From Paraphysoderma sedebokerense (Eukaryota; Blastocladiomycota; Physodermatomycetes; Physodermatales; Physodermataceae), in assembly GCA_025602915.1 (NCBI GenBank), contig JAHLJZ010000082.1:1-64000 (forward strand): a stretch of DNA of 64,000 bases. Direction: 5' to 3'. How positions within the stretch are numbered: position 1 is the stretch's first letter; each line of letters opens with the position of its first letter. The notes below the pieces were generated by a model, which saw nothing but the letters and a program-made list of their open reading frames with translations, searched no databases and was not told the DNA's origin. This document shows, one piece after another, positions 46,935 to 57,727 of this stretch. The position numbers and the translations under genes are program-made.

Positions 46935-47770
46935 CGATTTCTGGGCTTTCTTTGTCGTTTCGGATAATTATGTATATCGTAGTGTGTGGTTGGCGGGGTA
47001 ACACCACTGACAAAATTTACCCGGACAGTTTAACTGATTTCACAGACTTTTTTGTTCGTAACGGCAATTCCGATTTTCATGGGACTGTAGGTTCGTGGTT
47101 TCTAATTCGCGAAGCCAAACTATTCTATTTTGTTGTCGGTGATTTAGAGTATTTTGTCGAATACAAAGGGGTTGTGACGTCATTGATCGCACTTCGGATG
47201 GATTCCCCTTTTGTTTCGCGTCTTCGGAAAAAGTTTAAAAATTCTTTTTCGTTGAGAACAAACTGTGTGGGATAAATGAGTAATAATAGATAAAATGAAT
47301 ATGAATTGTAACGCAATGTTTGCCATACAGTTTTATTGCCTTTGGTTACACACATGAATTCCCCGCAGATACTGCCATTTCTACGATGGCTGCACAACCA
47401 GGCGAATCGTACAGCACTTATTTTGCATCGCCAGACAACAACTCATGGTGAGTCAGATGCAAATCATATCATTGGTGCGTGATGATACTTATTTTGTCCA
47501 ATTCCGCAAGGAGATACAAGCGATGCAACACTTGTCCCGAGGTGTGTGTATTTCGAGTGGAGCAAAGTAACGTGATGCCCAAAAGGACCCGCATTCAATC
47601 CAACACGCCACTGTGCGGCCCGCGTTCTTTTTATTCCTCGCATTCCATCGTTCCTCTGTTCCCTCCGCACATCCGCATTCTGTGAATTCTCCATATTAAC
47701 AACACATTGCGACAAACCTCCTCCTTGGATTTTAGTTTGTTGTGAATATATCAAGCTCAGCGTATAAACC
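46935..47770. other. Divergent intergenic region upstream of the ATP-grasp gene
   Basis: A forward ATG frame at 46970-47275 (101 codons) is open but has no recognisable motif. The region should carry both promoters. A TGACGTCA palindrome at 47175-47182 is listed separately. Confidence 0.4.
47175..47182. promoter_or_regulatory. TGACGTCA palindrome (CRE-type bZIP site)
   Basis: A perfect eight-base CRE/ATF palindrome lies in the divergent intergenic region, about 590 bp before the ATP-grasp start and 240 bp before the coiled-coil start. bZIP factors of the ATF/CREB class bind this sequence. Occupancy is unknown. Confidence 0.3.
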
Positions 47771-49897
47771 ATGCCTGGACTATCTGCCAATACTCCAAAT
47801 GTCCATTCTCGTCCCCGTAACGTTCTCATCCTAGATGACCTCGGTACCCCCAGTGTTATTAAAAGAGTCAACTACTCTGACTTTGTGTCATCCAATGAAG
47901 TCCGTTTATTCATCATCACAAGTCGCAATGCTCTCAGCGACAAAGACAAGTCGCTCGCAACAGAACATGTTGAACTCTCTTGTCCTACAACCGACGGTTC
48001 AGTCGAAATCATCGCCAAACATTGGCATGATAAATACACTCTCCATGATGTATACACTAAACAAGAAGATTTAATTCTCCGTGCTTCCTATCTTCGTCAA
48101 TTGCTCGGTATTTCAAGTGGTCTTCAACCCTCCCAAGCACTCGCATTTAGGGACAAAGAAGTAATGAAAAATGTGGTCATGAAATCTAATATCCCTGTCC
48201 CTCCATTTGCTAGAGTATTTTCTCCTTCTTGCGTGATTAGCTTCATTCAACAACATGGCTTCCCAGTCGTTGTTAAACCAACTCTTGGTTCTGCTTCCTC
48301 CGGGGTAAAAGTCCTTAAAAACTGGGACGCTACATACAAATATCTATCTCAAGATTTTTTTTCATCCATGGATACTTCAGGTCGTAGGATGGATTTAAGC
48401 GGTGAAATGATTATCGAGAAATTTATCAACGGAAAAATGTACCATGTCAATGGATACGCTCGGAACGGAAAGTTAATCCACGCTTGGTGTTTTCAGTATA
48501 TCCAAACAAACTTGGGATTCACGCAAGGTAACTCATACGGTAACATCTTGATTCCAGTATCAGACCCTCGCTATAAACCTCTTGTGAAAACTACCACCGA
48601 GATTTTGAAATTATTACCGACACCGGAAAACCTTGTATTCCATTTGGAACTGTTCGAAGTTCAACCTTCTTCTGTTTCTCAACTTTGGTTCGGTACATCA
48701 ACAAAAAGAGCAGTTCCAAGTCCAAACCACCCAGTCTATGCGTTGTGTGAAATTGCTGCGCGTCGTCCTGGCGGTTCTATTTCGATATTGATGGAGCAAA
48801 CTATGAATATTCCTTTTGCTCGTGCAGAATTCCGACTTAACCTTGGTCTTCCACTTCTTCAACCGCTCCACATCAACGATTCAATCGTTGGAGATTTACT
48901 TGTCCCCCTCAAAGCACATCATCGACTAACCCATTTACCAGCTTCTTGTCCAGTTGATGGAGTTACTTATATCCCTATTGCGAAAGTCGGGACAGAGTAT
49001 ACAGGATTCGACATTACAAATCTCAACACTTGTGCAAGATTTTTCGTTCGTGCCGATTCAAAGTATACTTCATTCAACGCTATTGAGTCTCTCTTAAAAA
49101 CCGCGGAATCATGGTTCCAGAGTTCGGTTCAATATGAACCACTGTCACCTTCTCCATCGGTGCTACAAAATCAGATCATCTCACTCCGACACAACGCTCA
49201 ACCTGTTAACGTGGTCATTAAGAAAGTTGTCAGATCAGGACACAAAGCCTACGCATCTGCTCGTGCGTTGACAAGAATTCCAAAGTACTCCGCCAAACAT
49301 ACCTTATTGAACAAAGTCACAAGAAAGATGACCACGAATCACGAAAAATCAATGCAACTAGTCAAATTCAACTCCCGTAAAGCAGCAGGTGACAAACTCG
49401 TGAATAAAGTATTCTCCCGCTACCATGGCGTTGACCTTCATGGTAGAAAAAAGAGATCAAGAATATCAAGATTAACCACCCAATTTACAGTTCTTTCCCT
49501 CCGTGGTTCAACTTCCACTAAACCACAAATTTTACTTAGAAGAATTTTACGTAAATCTAGATTTTCCCCTTCCTTTTTCTCTTCCTCTCGTTCTATTTCT
49601 TCCCGTCGCAACCCAATTGTGTTACCGTTTTCTAAAATTCCTTCACAGAATCTTCAGCTTTCCACCATTTCTAACCAGTTACACAGACCTTCAAATGTGC
49701 TTTTAAGAAGGATCCAAAGAAATGTGACTACTGGTTTTGGAAAAAGGGTTTATATTGTTGGCAAAGATGGCGGAGAAGCCGTCGAATGCAGAATCCCCAA
49801 AAAAGTCAGCAGCTCTGAAAATAAGAGTATTAGTGGAAGTGGTAGCGGTGTTAGTGGTAAAGGACAGAGTGAAATTGGAATGAAAATTGTAGGTTAA
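47771..49897 (+). CDS. ATP-grasp domain protein with long basic C-terminal tail, intronless
   Basis: This is one 708-residue frame without introns. Residues 1-130 are a pre-ATP-grasp-like region (VLILDDLGTPSVIKRVNYSD). The ATP-grasp fold covers about 130-440: FPVVVKPTLGSASSGVKVL (lysine and glycine loop, 165-182), EMIIEKFINGKMYHVNGYA (212-230), FHLELFE (290-296) and CEIAARRPGGSIS (326-338, the metal and phosphate residues). These enzymes activate a carboxylate with ATP and join it to an amine or thiol; the best general precedents are amino-acid ligases and carboxylase-like ATP-grasp enzymes of bacteria. Residues 480-708 are Arg/Lys/Ser-rich, low in acidic residues, and unlike known ATP-grasp partners. 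The substrate is not predictable from sequence. Single-exon structure next to intron-rich genes suggests transfer. Confidence 0.85.
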   Translation: MPGLSANTPNVHSRPRNVLILDDLGTPSVIKRVNYSDFVSSNEVRLFIITSRNALSDKDKSLATEHVELSCPTTDGSVEIIAKHWHDKYTLHDVYTKQEDLILRASYLRQLLGISSGLQPSQALAFRDKEVMKNVVMKSNIPVPPFARVFSPSCVISFIQQHGFPVVVKPTLGSASSGVKVLKNWDATYKYLSQDFFSSMDTSGRRMDLSGEMIIEKFINGKMYHVNGYARNGKLIHAWCFQYIQTNLGFTQGNSYGNILIPVSDPRYKPLVKTTTEILKLLPTPENLVFHLELFEVQPSSVSQLWFGTSTKRAVPSPNHPVYALCEIAARRPGGSISILMEQTMNIPFARAEFRLNLGLPLLQPLHINDSIVGDLLVPLKAHHRLTHLPASCPVDGVTYIPIAKVGTEYTGFDITNLNTCARFFVRADSKYTSFNAIESLLKTAESWFQSSVQYEPLSPSPSVLQNQIISLRHNAQPVNVVIKKVVRSGHKAYASARALTRIPKYSAKHTLLNKVTRKMTTNHEKSMQLVKFNSRKAAGDKLVNKVFSRYHGVDLHGRKKRSRISRLTTQFTVLSLRGSTSTKPQILLRRILRKSRFSPSFFSSSRSISSRRNPIVLPFSKIPSQNLQLSTISNQLHRPSNVLLRRIQRNVTTGFGKRVYIVGKDGGEAVECRIPKKVSSSENKSISGSGSGVSGKGQSEIGMKIVG

Positions 49898-50267
49898 GAT
49901 TGTGCATTAAAGTCTTCATTCGAACTTCATCTGTATTGTAGACGTGGTTTATGAAAACGAATTGTATTTCTGGTTTCCTCGAAATAAACGACTAAGCAAT
50001 GCACCACATTGCAGTCCTACTTTAATTGTTGTCTGAAATACTTGAAATTGCGTTCTATTTAATACATGTATTCAAATAACCAATTCGAGGTTGCGGTGCT
50101 ACAAGTTTCTATAATGTATCTAAATCCTCATATCATCAAAAGCAGGCGAGAAGAAGAAGAAAAGATGAGATAATGATACTATCCACTATCGTATGAGCAT
50201 ATCCTTCTATCATCCTTCACAACGGATTGTGCCGACTCTCTTCCTTTCAACTATCCGAGTAGTACTT
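49898..50267. other. Convergent intergenic region ATP-grasp / IDO
   Basis: It holds two 3' UTRs and is AT-rich. No gene or repeat seen. Confidence 0.45.
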
Positions 50268-52313
50268 TTAAACTCTAGCATCTCTCGTTTCGTCTCTTGC
50301 TTGCTTCAAAAATGGAATCAACTGTGTACCTCCAGTTCCTCTGACACTATCGATTCCCTCCGTGATGGATGAATTCAACTGACTAGTAGCGTACTTTTGC
50401 GGTTCCTTCGCGTCGCTTGACGTTCGGGGTCTAGGCTTGGTACTTTCTGATTGGACATCGTTTGATATATTCAAAGAAGAGACGGATACGTCTGACATCT
50501 GAACAGATTGGGTAGCGACGGAGGTATCCTGGTAACCGCCAGCCGGTTTGTGGGTATCAATTACTTCACCAAAGTACGAATTTCGGGTTTTGGTATCATT
50601 TCCATCAGCTAAATCCTCCGTACTGGTAGAACTAACCGTTCGAACCCTGAATCCAGTGACATGTCCGTTTTCGGTTACACTCCCAGAGCTAGTAGAGCTG
50701 ATAGTTCTTACTCTTCTTGACACGGTTGGGCTAGTAGATGTTGAAGTTGACGTCGGGTTTGTGGAAGGGATGTTGCCCATTGTCGCCAAACTACTTCGTT
50801 TAGATTGAATAATAATGTATCGAGTAACTATTTGGATATGTTTGTCCCTAAAGATGCGAAGCGAGTGGAGTGTAGTATTATATATCTGCAAAAGGGTAGA
50901 AATAAGAGATAGGGAATTCGTTTTATCAGGGGAAGAGGAAAATGAGTTGAAAAAATTGCTGAGCTCGACAGTAAAGGAACGTAGACAAGGCGACTTCAAT
51001 TCTAGGTCTACCAAAAATTGACGATGAGATTGAGGCATGTAATTTCTCATTTCTGCTATAAAGTTTACCGGCTTGGCCGCTGAGGATTTTGGGGGCGGAG
51101 AAGAAGTCACCGAGCTAGCTGAAGGTGGTGGAGGACGTCTAGATACGGCGGGACTGGAACTTGGACCCATTCCAGTCGGGAAATGTTCAACACCGAGGAA
51201 AATATCGAAAGATTGAATCAAAGAACTTTGAGCAGCGGATCCTCCGGCGAACGAGAAAACTGGTCTTGATGGATCGGTGGTGGATGGTTTTGGGTCCCAA
51301 GAAGCAGGGATCTTGTTTATATCGACACCTTCATATTCTACTCCATTTTCTATTAATGACCAACCAGCAACGTAAGGGCGCATTTGGTTGTAAAAGACAT
51401 AAGGGTCACATTTGAGATTCATAGTGTGTAGGATGTTGGTTATTGTGTTGACTATGTCGTTCAATCGCGACAGATTGGTAGCGAGCGAACCGAGAATACT
51501 TGGTAATGAAGACGATTCGTACCGCTTAAGACGATCGGACATAGACATGGACGGTGATGTCAGCTGCAATAACTGATTTGAACCGTCCAGTATTAATTTT
51601 AGAGATTCCATCATCATTGGCAGGGCTTCGGCCCCAGCACTTTCAATTGCAATAGGGACCAAATAGAAATGCGCCTCATCCATAGTTCCTGTATAAGTAT
51701 TCAATGTCATAATATTACTTAAATCCACCGGTCCCTCTTCATCTAATACTTTCCAATTCCACAAGTCAACGGCTGCATAGCAAACTATAGGTCGGAGGCC
51801 TAGCCGGATGGCAACTTGGGTAAATGGGATAGCGAGATTTGACGGAAGAATTCTAATAGTAGGATCAGTGGATTGATGTTTTCCCCATATGTATGAATGA
51901 GTGAGAAGTGCCAGAACTAAGAATGCTCGTTGAAATTCACTTTCGGTAGAGAGTTTATCAGCCGACAACAGCGGCAACTAGTGCAGAAGATGTAGTTAAT
52001 ATTTTTGTTTGCGACGGTTGTGCCCAGGAGAATACAATATGCGATAATGAATTAAGTTTACAGAATCTTTGTTAAATGAAATGAATATATATTTCACCTT
52101 TGTAATCCAATCTCTCAACTTTCCGGTTAATAACAGGCCTTGCAAATTATCCACTATCCGTTCCCACGGCTCGTAGTAAGGGTTCGTGAGCCGGTCAAGC
52201 GGCGCTATCTCGGGCAAAAACCCACTAGTTGAAGAAACTCCATAATCTTCCAGTTTAGGGATGAAGACTCTCTCTTGCACAATCTTTTGAAAGGATGTAA
52301 TTGTTGGTGCCAT
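50268..52313 (-). CDS. BNA2: Indoleamine 2,3-dioxygenase (BNA2-type)
   Basis: Exons 52313-52098 and 51977-50268 give about 641 residues. Hallmarks appear in order: SGFLPEIAPLDRL, YYEPWERIVDNLQGLL, ALLTHSYIWG, LPSNLAIPFTQVAIRLG, DLWNWKVLD, FYLVPIAIESAGAEAL, FYNQMRPYVAGW, FAGGSAAQSSLIQSFDIFLG and NYMPQSHRQFL, whose histidine is the proximal haem ligand. The enzyme opens the indole ring of tryptophan to N-formylkynurenine, the first step of kynurenine and de novo NAD synthesis. It is longer than animal IDO (about 400 residues): there is a Pro/Ser insert (SRRPPPPSAS) just before the haem-ligand segment and a disordered Ser/Thr-rich C-terminal extension of about 180 residues, both seen in fungal IDOs. 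Confidence 0.93.
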
Positions 52314-52952
52314 GAATACAGACTGTCGGTGTAAATTGAAGCTTTGAAACGTGAAGAAGCCGGCCGGGGGGCTCGAGAGAAAGCAGACGTAACTAACAAC
52401 AAAATGGCTGCAACGACGAAGTTGGGCCCAACTTTGCGAGTAATTTCTCAACAGGAAATGTATACAACTTTGTTGTTGCGAATTTAGAGGATGGATGGCG
52501 AGGAGGAGGAAAACGGACACGGGAAGGAATTGTCGGAATTGTTTCCAATCACAAAAATTTGCTGCGAATCTTCGCCGACTCTTCCAATTGAATTTTTGGC
52601 GTCTTGGTTCATTGAGGCAAAAGCTATTGATACAATGGATAATTTACGGCATTTTGCGCTATATTCGTAATGACACTTTGTGATTCTACATTGTCATTTG
52701 ACAATTTGATGGGGTTCATTATCTGTACAGTTAGGAGATGAGTGGATTGAAGTTAATGATTATAATGAAGGGAGTGCATTATTGCTGCTTTGCAAATATT
52801 GTTGGAATAATTTAACAATTGCATTTCCTCTGCTAGAAAGTTGAGATGATTATCCTATCGACAACAGTTATCCATTGGAACACTCCTGTCTTCACCCATA
52901 GAAGTGCATGAGCACGGATTGAAATTGCTTCACGTTCATATTCATACACAAA
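52314..52952. other. Divergent intergenic region IDO / LRRC45
   Basis: It should contain both promoters. A forward ATG frame at 52495-52683 (62 codons, basic) is the only open stretch and is not convincing. Confidence 0.4.
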
Positions 52953-55549
52953 ATGGAAACATTCAGGTCGAAATATCTTGCTCGCTGCAAAGAGCTGCTG
53001 ATTGATCCGTCTACCGTCGTCCTCGAACAATCCGCCTTCATATCCAAGCCGCCTTGTCACTCCCGATCAAACTCTGGCGATCATGATGTGGATCTCCATG
53101 GCAGAACCAAATACCCAGATACCATAGACTTATCTGGTCATAATGTAACATTAAAGGTGCTTAGGATTCTCCACACTCTATTATTTGAACTTTTATTCAG
53201 GATGGGTCGTGTCGCAGTTGACTGCCTGTATGCTGCCATCTCTCTTATGCCACTCATCAATTCGATTATTTCGTTGGCAACAGGCAGCGTCGGCATTAGC
53301 GTCGGCATTGTCCGAAGATGTTGTCTTTACAAAAATTATTCTGCAGGATGCGTTCATGGGAGATGACGGTACGTAATATTTGACTTATTCATTACTGTCA
53401 TTCCAAGAGCACATCGATTCTGTCTTTGAATGAAATGTTGCTTACGCAATTCGTTTAATTAGCCTGCACAGTTCTATGTTCCGCTTTGAAAACAAACACG
53501 ACAGTACGGAAATTAGATTTAAGAGGCAATAATATCCGATCTGAAGGAGCAGTATCTATCGCTCAATTAATCAAAGTGAATTCTGCGATAAAGACGTATG
53601 TGTTTTCACTGAACTACCTGCCAGCTCTTCTCTGGTAACATTCGATATTACAGATTAAGTTTAGAATGGAACTGTATTGGTGTATGGGATACCGGTGTGA
53701 AAGCAATTGCAGACGCTTTGAAGATGAACACCACTCTTGTGGAGCTCGATCTTCGAAACAACAAAATAGGGCCTTCTGGAGTTGAAGTGCTGGCATTAAG
53801 TCTGAAGCACAATACTGGGTTAAAGAGACTAGGTATGTAAAAAAGCGCTTGCTGCTTTAATAATGTATTGACTGTATTTTTATCACAGATTTAAGATGGA
53901 ATAACGCTGGATTAATGGGCGGAAAAGCCTTAGTTGACATGTTACAATGGAATACAGTAATAACAGAAATTGAATTAGCGGGAAATGAAGTCAGCGAAGA
54001 ATGTTCAAGATCAATTAGTTAGTATGATTCTTGTTGTGCCCTTCTTCTCCTGACAACTCCAACCCAACGTTCTCTTAGGTATCGCCCTCCAGAAGAATCA
54101 TTCGCAGCACGCTCATCGATCGCATTGTCGATCTCAAGCAGTTCACCTATCATCAACACTTCAAGCTCTGACCTCCTCCCATCTCGCTCAAATTAATCAA
54201 CTCAAATCACAATTAGAAGAGACAGATACTCAAAGCAGGAGTTTAGCGAAGAAGCTAGTGCAAGCAAGTGATGAGATTGAGAGAACCCATGTTGACGCTA
54301 AATCCTTAGAACGAAAGTATAATGATGCTTTAAGAGAAAAGGAGAAACTTGAGGAGGTTTTGATCAGAGAAAGAAGCGAGTGGGGTTTCAGAGTGAAAGA
54401 ATTAGAAAAAGAGTTGGCATCCATGAAAGAGGTTAGTTATCCGCTTTTTGAATTTCGTCAGTAGAATTTATAATCTTCCGCAATTTCTTATTGGTTTCTC
54501 ACTCAATTTTTTCATTTTAGTCTAAAGCATCCATCGAGTCTCACCATCAAGCACAGCTTGCAGCGTCGACAAAGAAAAATCTGACTCTTGAATCTACTGT
54601 TTCATCCTACGAGGCCGAACTCACCCATCTCAAGCAGACTAATTCACAATTAGAGGCCACAGTCACTCAGCTTCGTGAGAAACAAAAGTACGTTATCCGA
54701 AATTACGAAGAGAAAATCATTGAAGCAGAAAAAGTAGCCAAAGATGAGCTTCAAGAAGCTTTAGACAGGTGCAAACAGGATCAGAAGGAAGTCGTGAGAA
54801 AATTAGAGGAAAGGCTAAAAAATGTGGAAGCCTCAAGAGAGCAGGCTGTTGAGGTTTGTGGTCTAACTATTGAATATTTTTCAAACTTTTTATGGCGTAT
54901 ATCAGATGTTCGGTGTTAATCTAAAATTCCTGCTAATTCAGGAATTAGATCGCCAAAAAGCAAAATTTATAGCACAGAAGAACCAGTTTGAGGATAAATT
55001 AAGAAGCGAGGAAGTGCGTTATTCTCTTGCATGCTAAGCCTAATACTAAGCCTAACTTCCAGTACTGATATTGACTCTTCTTAATTAAAATAGGAAACCC
55101 GCCGACAACATCTTCAGTCGCAAATAACAAATATGGAAACTCAACTCTCGACATTACAATCTCAGCATTCAGCCCTTCGGGGTTCCCACGAAAAATTGCA
55201 AGCCTCGTATACTGGAGCCCAGAACACTTCAGCGAACACCATTTCCTCGTTACAATCCGAAATTGCTACCTTACAATCTGAACTCGCTGCAAAGCTACGA
55301 TTATTGCAGAGATTGGACATGTTGGAAATGCAGGAGAAAAAATGGGAAACCGAGAAGAAGGAGTTGCTCAAACGAGTGGAAACATCAGAGAGGGCTCAGA
55401 AAAGTTGGGAAGAAAGAGATAGACGAAGGAAGGAAGACGAAAGAACGCGGCTGAAAGAATTAGAGACCGCCTTTGGACGGTTCCTGGGAGGCCTCAATTC
55501 TGGCGAAGACGTAGATGGAAAAATAAGGGGAGGCGGCTACGGTATTTAA
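52953..55549 (+). CDS. LRRC45: LRRC45 homologue: leucine-rich repeats plus coiled coil (centriole linker protein)
   Basis: Nine exons: 52953-53156, 53218-53368, 53463-53595, 53654-53832, 53889-54017, 54079-54431, 54521-54853, 54942-55013, 55094-55549. The N terminus METFRSKYLARCKELLIDPS aligns with vertebrate LRRC45 (MEEFRRSYSRLCRE). Ribonuclease-inhibitor-type repeats follow with diagnostic sequences LDLRGNNIRSEGA, LSLEWNCIGVWD, LDLRNNKIGPSGVEVLALSL, LDLRWNNAGLMGGKAL and IELAGNEV, each with a clear LRRC45 counterpart. From about residue 330 it is continuous coiled coil to the end (AFGRFLGGLNSGEDV). In animals LRRC45 sits at the proximal centriole end and supports centrosome linker fibres and ciliogenesis. 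The exon 2 acceptor (GTCGCAG) was chosen over a nearer one because it alone keeps frame. Confidence 0.85.
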
Positions 55550-56401
55550 ATATTGTTTGATATAGAAGCATCATAATAAGAGCGTCGTCATAATTATTCG
55601 TTTAAATGTAATTAGAGTTTTGGTTTGTCACATCAATCTACATAAATTCCGATGCGAAGGAACACATAAGATATCCAAAGATAGAACATTTAATGTTTTC
55701 CGCTCAAACGTCGGATGAACTCATAGTTTACCGACAAAGTAATGACATACTCAACATCAAGTATTGAAATTTCCCAACCAATGCACTTACGTTACATAAA
55801 ACCGAATGACTCGTGAATCACGATATTTCTGCCCTATCCCGTGGCAGCTAATGTTATTATATATCCATTAACCAAGCATGTTCCATTAGTTGATTCATTT
55901 TAGAGTCAGATAATCAGAGAGCAGCCTTCACTCGTTCAATGTAATTGAAATTAAGACTTGTATTTTTTTTTGATTGATGGAGTGGCAATCGCCTCGAACA
56001 ATATAGCATCGCCGATTGGCGCGAAAGGATGCGGAACGCGTCCACCGAAAGTAAGCAATGACCAACCCGAATGAAGGAACGAACCTCGTCAAATCGTTCG
56101 CCGGCTGAAGGAGCAGCCACCGTAATGAGATTTGAGGTATTAGGATGGATTTATACCGACAATCCAATCGGCTTTACAGGCTGGTATGATCGCCCTCTAC
56201 GCCAATGGCTTGCAATGTATGAATCCGATTGTACGGATGTTGGACAAAGTTGTTGTCAAGCATAGCTCCAAGTGGATGACAGCCACGATCAAAATCAAAA
56301 AGTGGATCCGGTCTTTATTGCTTTTGCTCCGCCTACAGTATACTATTTTCCCCCTTCATGCCGTTATAAGCCAAACTCATTTTGAGGACGCCAGTTATTC
56401 C
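55550..56401. other. Intergenic, LRRC45 / first PX gene
   Basis: It is AT-rich on the left with a T run near 55960. Short open frames near 56071-56265 have no features. No gene is supported; the right end is the promoter of the PX gene. Confidence 0.4.
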
Positions 56402-57302
56402 ATGTTAACGATGAAACGACTAGATATCAACCTACCATCATTAGGTCTCAATAGACTTGCCAAGGGCATACGACAGCTAAAGTTGAAACGTCAACGCAAA
56501 CGGCATGCCGATCACCCCGCCTTTGATTACGATAGCGGATATGACAGCAATTCTAGCTTTACGCTCTCGCATTCTGATATTTCTTATTCTTCGCCGACAA
56601 TCGATTTCTTTCAGCTTGGCATCTTCATTATCCTCGGCAGCAGAAACTTGCGCTTCAATAGAACATAGTGATCAAAATAAAGAGTGCGAGCTAACAAGTG
56701 AAATTGTACGAAGAAACAGCGAATATGAGATACATCTCGAACAAATTTCAACAGCGAAGAGAATCATTCAGAGCAAAAGATGGCAATACGGTGTGCGTGG
56801 CAAAAGATTGTCCGAACCACCCTCGAGTTTTTCACACCCTCCCCCAGAAAACCCTCCAGCCGTAGATATACCTCAAGATCAATATCAATTAATACAAGCA
56901 GCCGTGATACCAGAATCTATTGGATCTAATCAAATTACTGCAGTGTCAATTCAGAATTGCCAGCGATTGAGTCCTGGCCTTTACAGTTACAGTCTCCTCG
57001 TTTCGGGCCATTGTCAAAACACCAACATAATCACACATACCTCAGAAGACTTCTATCGACTGCAGGCAACGTTAGAAGATCAGTACAAAGGAAAATATAA
57101 GATACCAAATTTGCCGACTCCACTGACTGTGGGGGTTGAGCATAGCTGGAAAAGAAGATGCTTGCTAAGCGTTATTCTAAAGGAAAAACAGGAAAAATTT
57201 GAAGCGTTTTGTAATAATATCATAAGGATGCCGGCATCCGTGTCAAGATGTCATATTGTTAACGAGTTCTTTTCCATTCAATGCGAAAGCTATGAAATGT
57301 AA
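56402..57302 (+). CDS. PX-like protein, first of a tandem pair, apparently frameshifted
   Basis: An ATG frame from 56402 (MLTMKRLDINLPSLG) carries the basic and serine-rich N-terminal part and runs to 56668. The rest of the protein lies in a different frame ending at 57302, with TAKRIIQSK, QYGVR, the PX core (VSIQNCQRLSPGLYSYSLLV, then LPTPLTVGVEHSWKRRCLLS) and end VNEFFSIQC. The two frames overlap around 56605-56665. The neighbour at 57728 has the same order in one frame, so a single-base change near 56610-56620 is likelier than an intron; no consensus donor precedes the TTTCTTTCAG there. It may be a recent pseudogene, a sequencing error or a gene with unusual splicing. Confidence 0.6.
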
Positions 57303-57727
57303 ATAGTTTGATTTTTTGCTGCATATATAGTTGCGCTATTAATGTGTTAAGGCTTTAATAACAATATCGTGTAGTATCAAAATTGCTTTTGTCAACATTG
57401 TGAATACATTTCCGCATCGATGGACTAATAATCTCTGTATGTGACCAACACGATTTTCACTTTTATCATTTCTCATCATTTCTCACAACGGGAGCTGATT
57501 GGTCTGCAAGTATCGTAATAAATTCATTCTACTGCTGGATTTCTTAAGTTTACTCATTCCACGATTTGCCACAGATAGAAGCGGGATTGGGTGGGCTCTA
57601 TCATATCGACGCGCCAGATTGGTGAGGTTAACATGACGTGAATATTTCGATTTATTAAAAGCTCTATGCATGCCCAAATCCAAAGAGATCATCAAGTAAA
57701 GGTACCGATTACAGAAACGTTACCAAC
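57303..57727. other. Spacer between the tandem PX genes
   Basis: It holds the 3' UTR of the first copy and the promoter of the second. No gene seen. A minus-strand frame (57483-57695) is unsupported. Confidence 0.4.

Noticed and set aside
46970-47275. Forward ATG frame of 101 codons upstream of the ATP-grasp gene
   Set aside because: No recognisable motif, lies in the divergent promoter interval, and no splice sites extend it.
56605-56625. TTTCTTTCAG as an intron acceptor in the first PX gene
   Set aside because: It looks like a good acceptor, but no consensus donor precedes it, and using one would remove the Ser-rich segment that the neighbour copy keeps as coding sequence.
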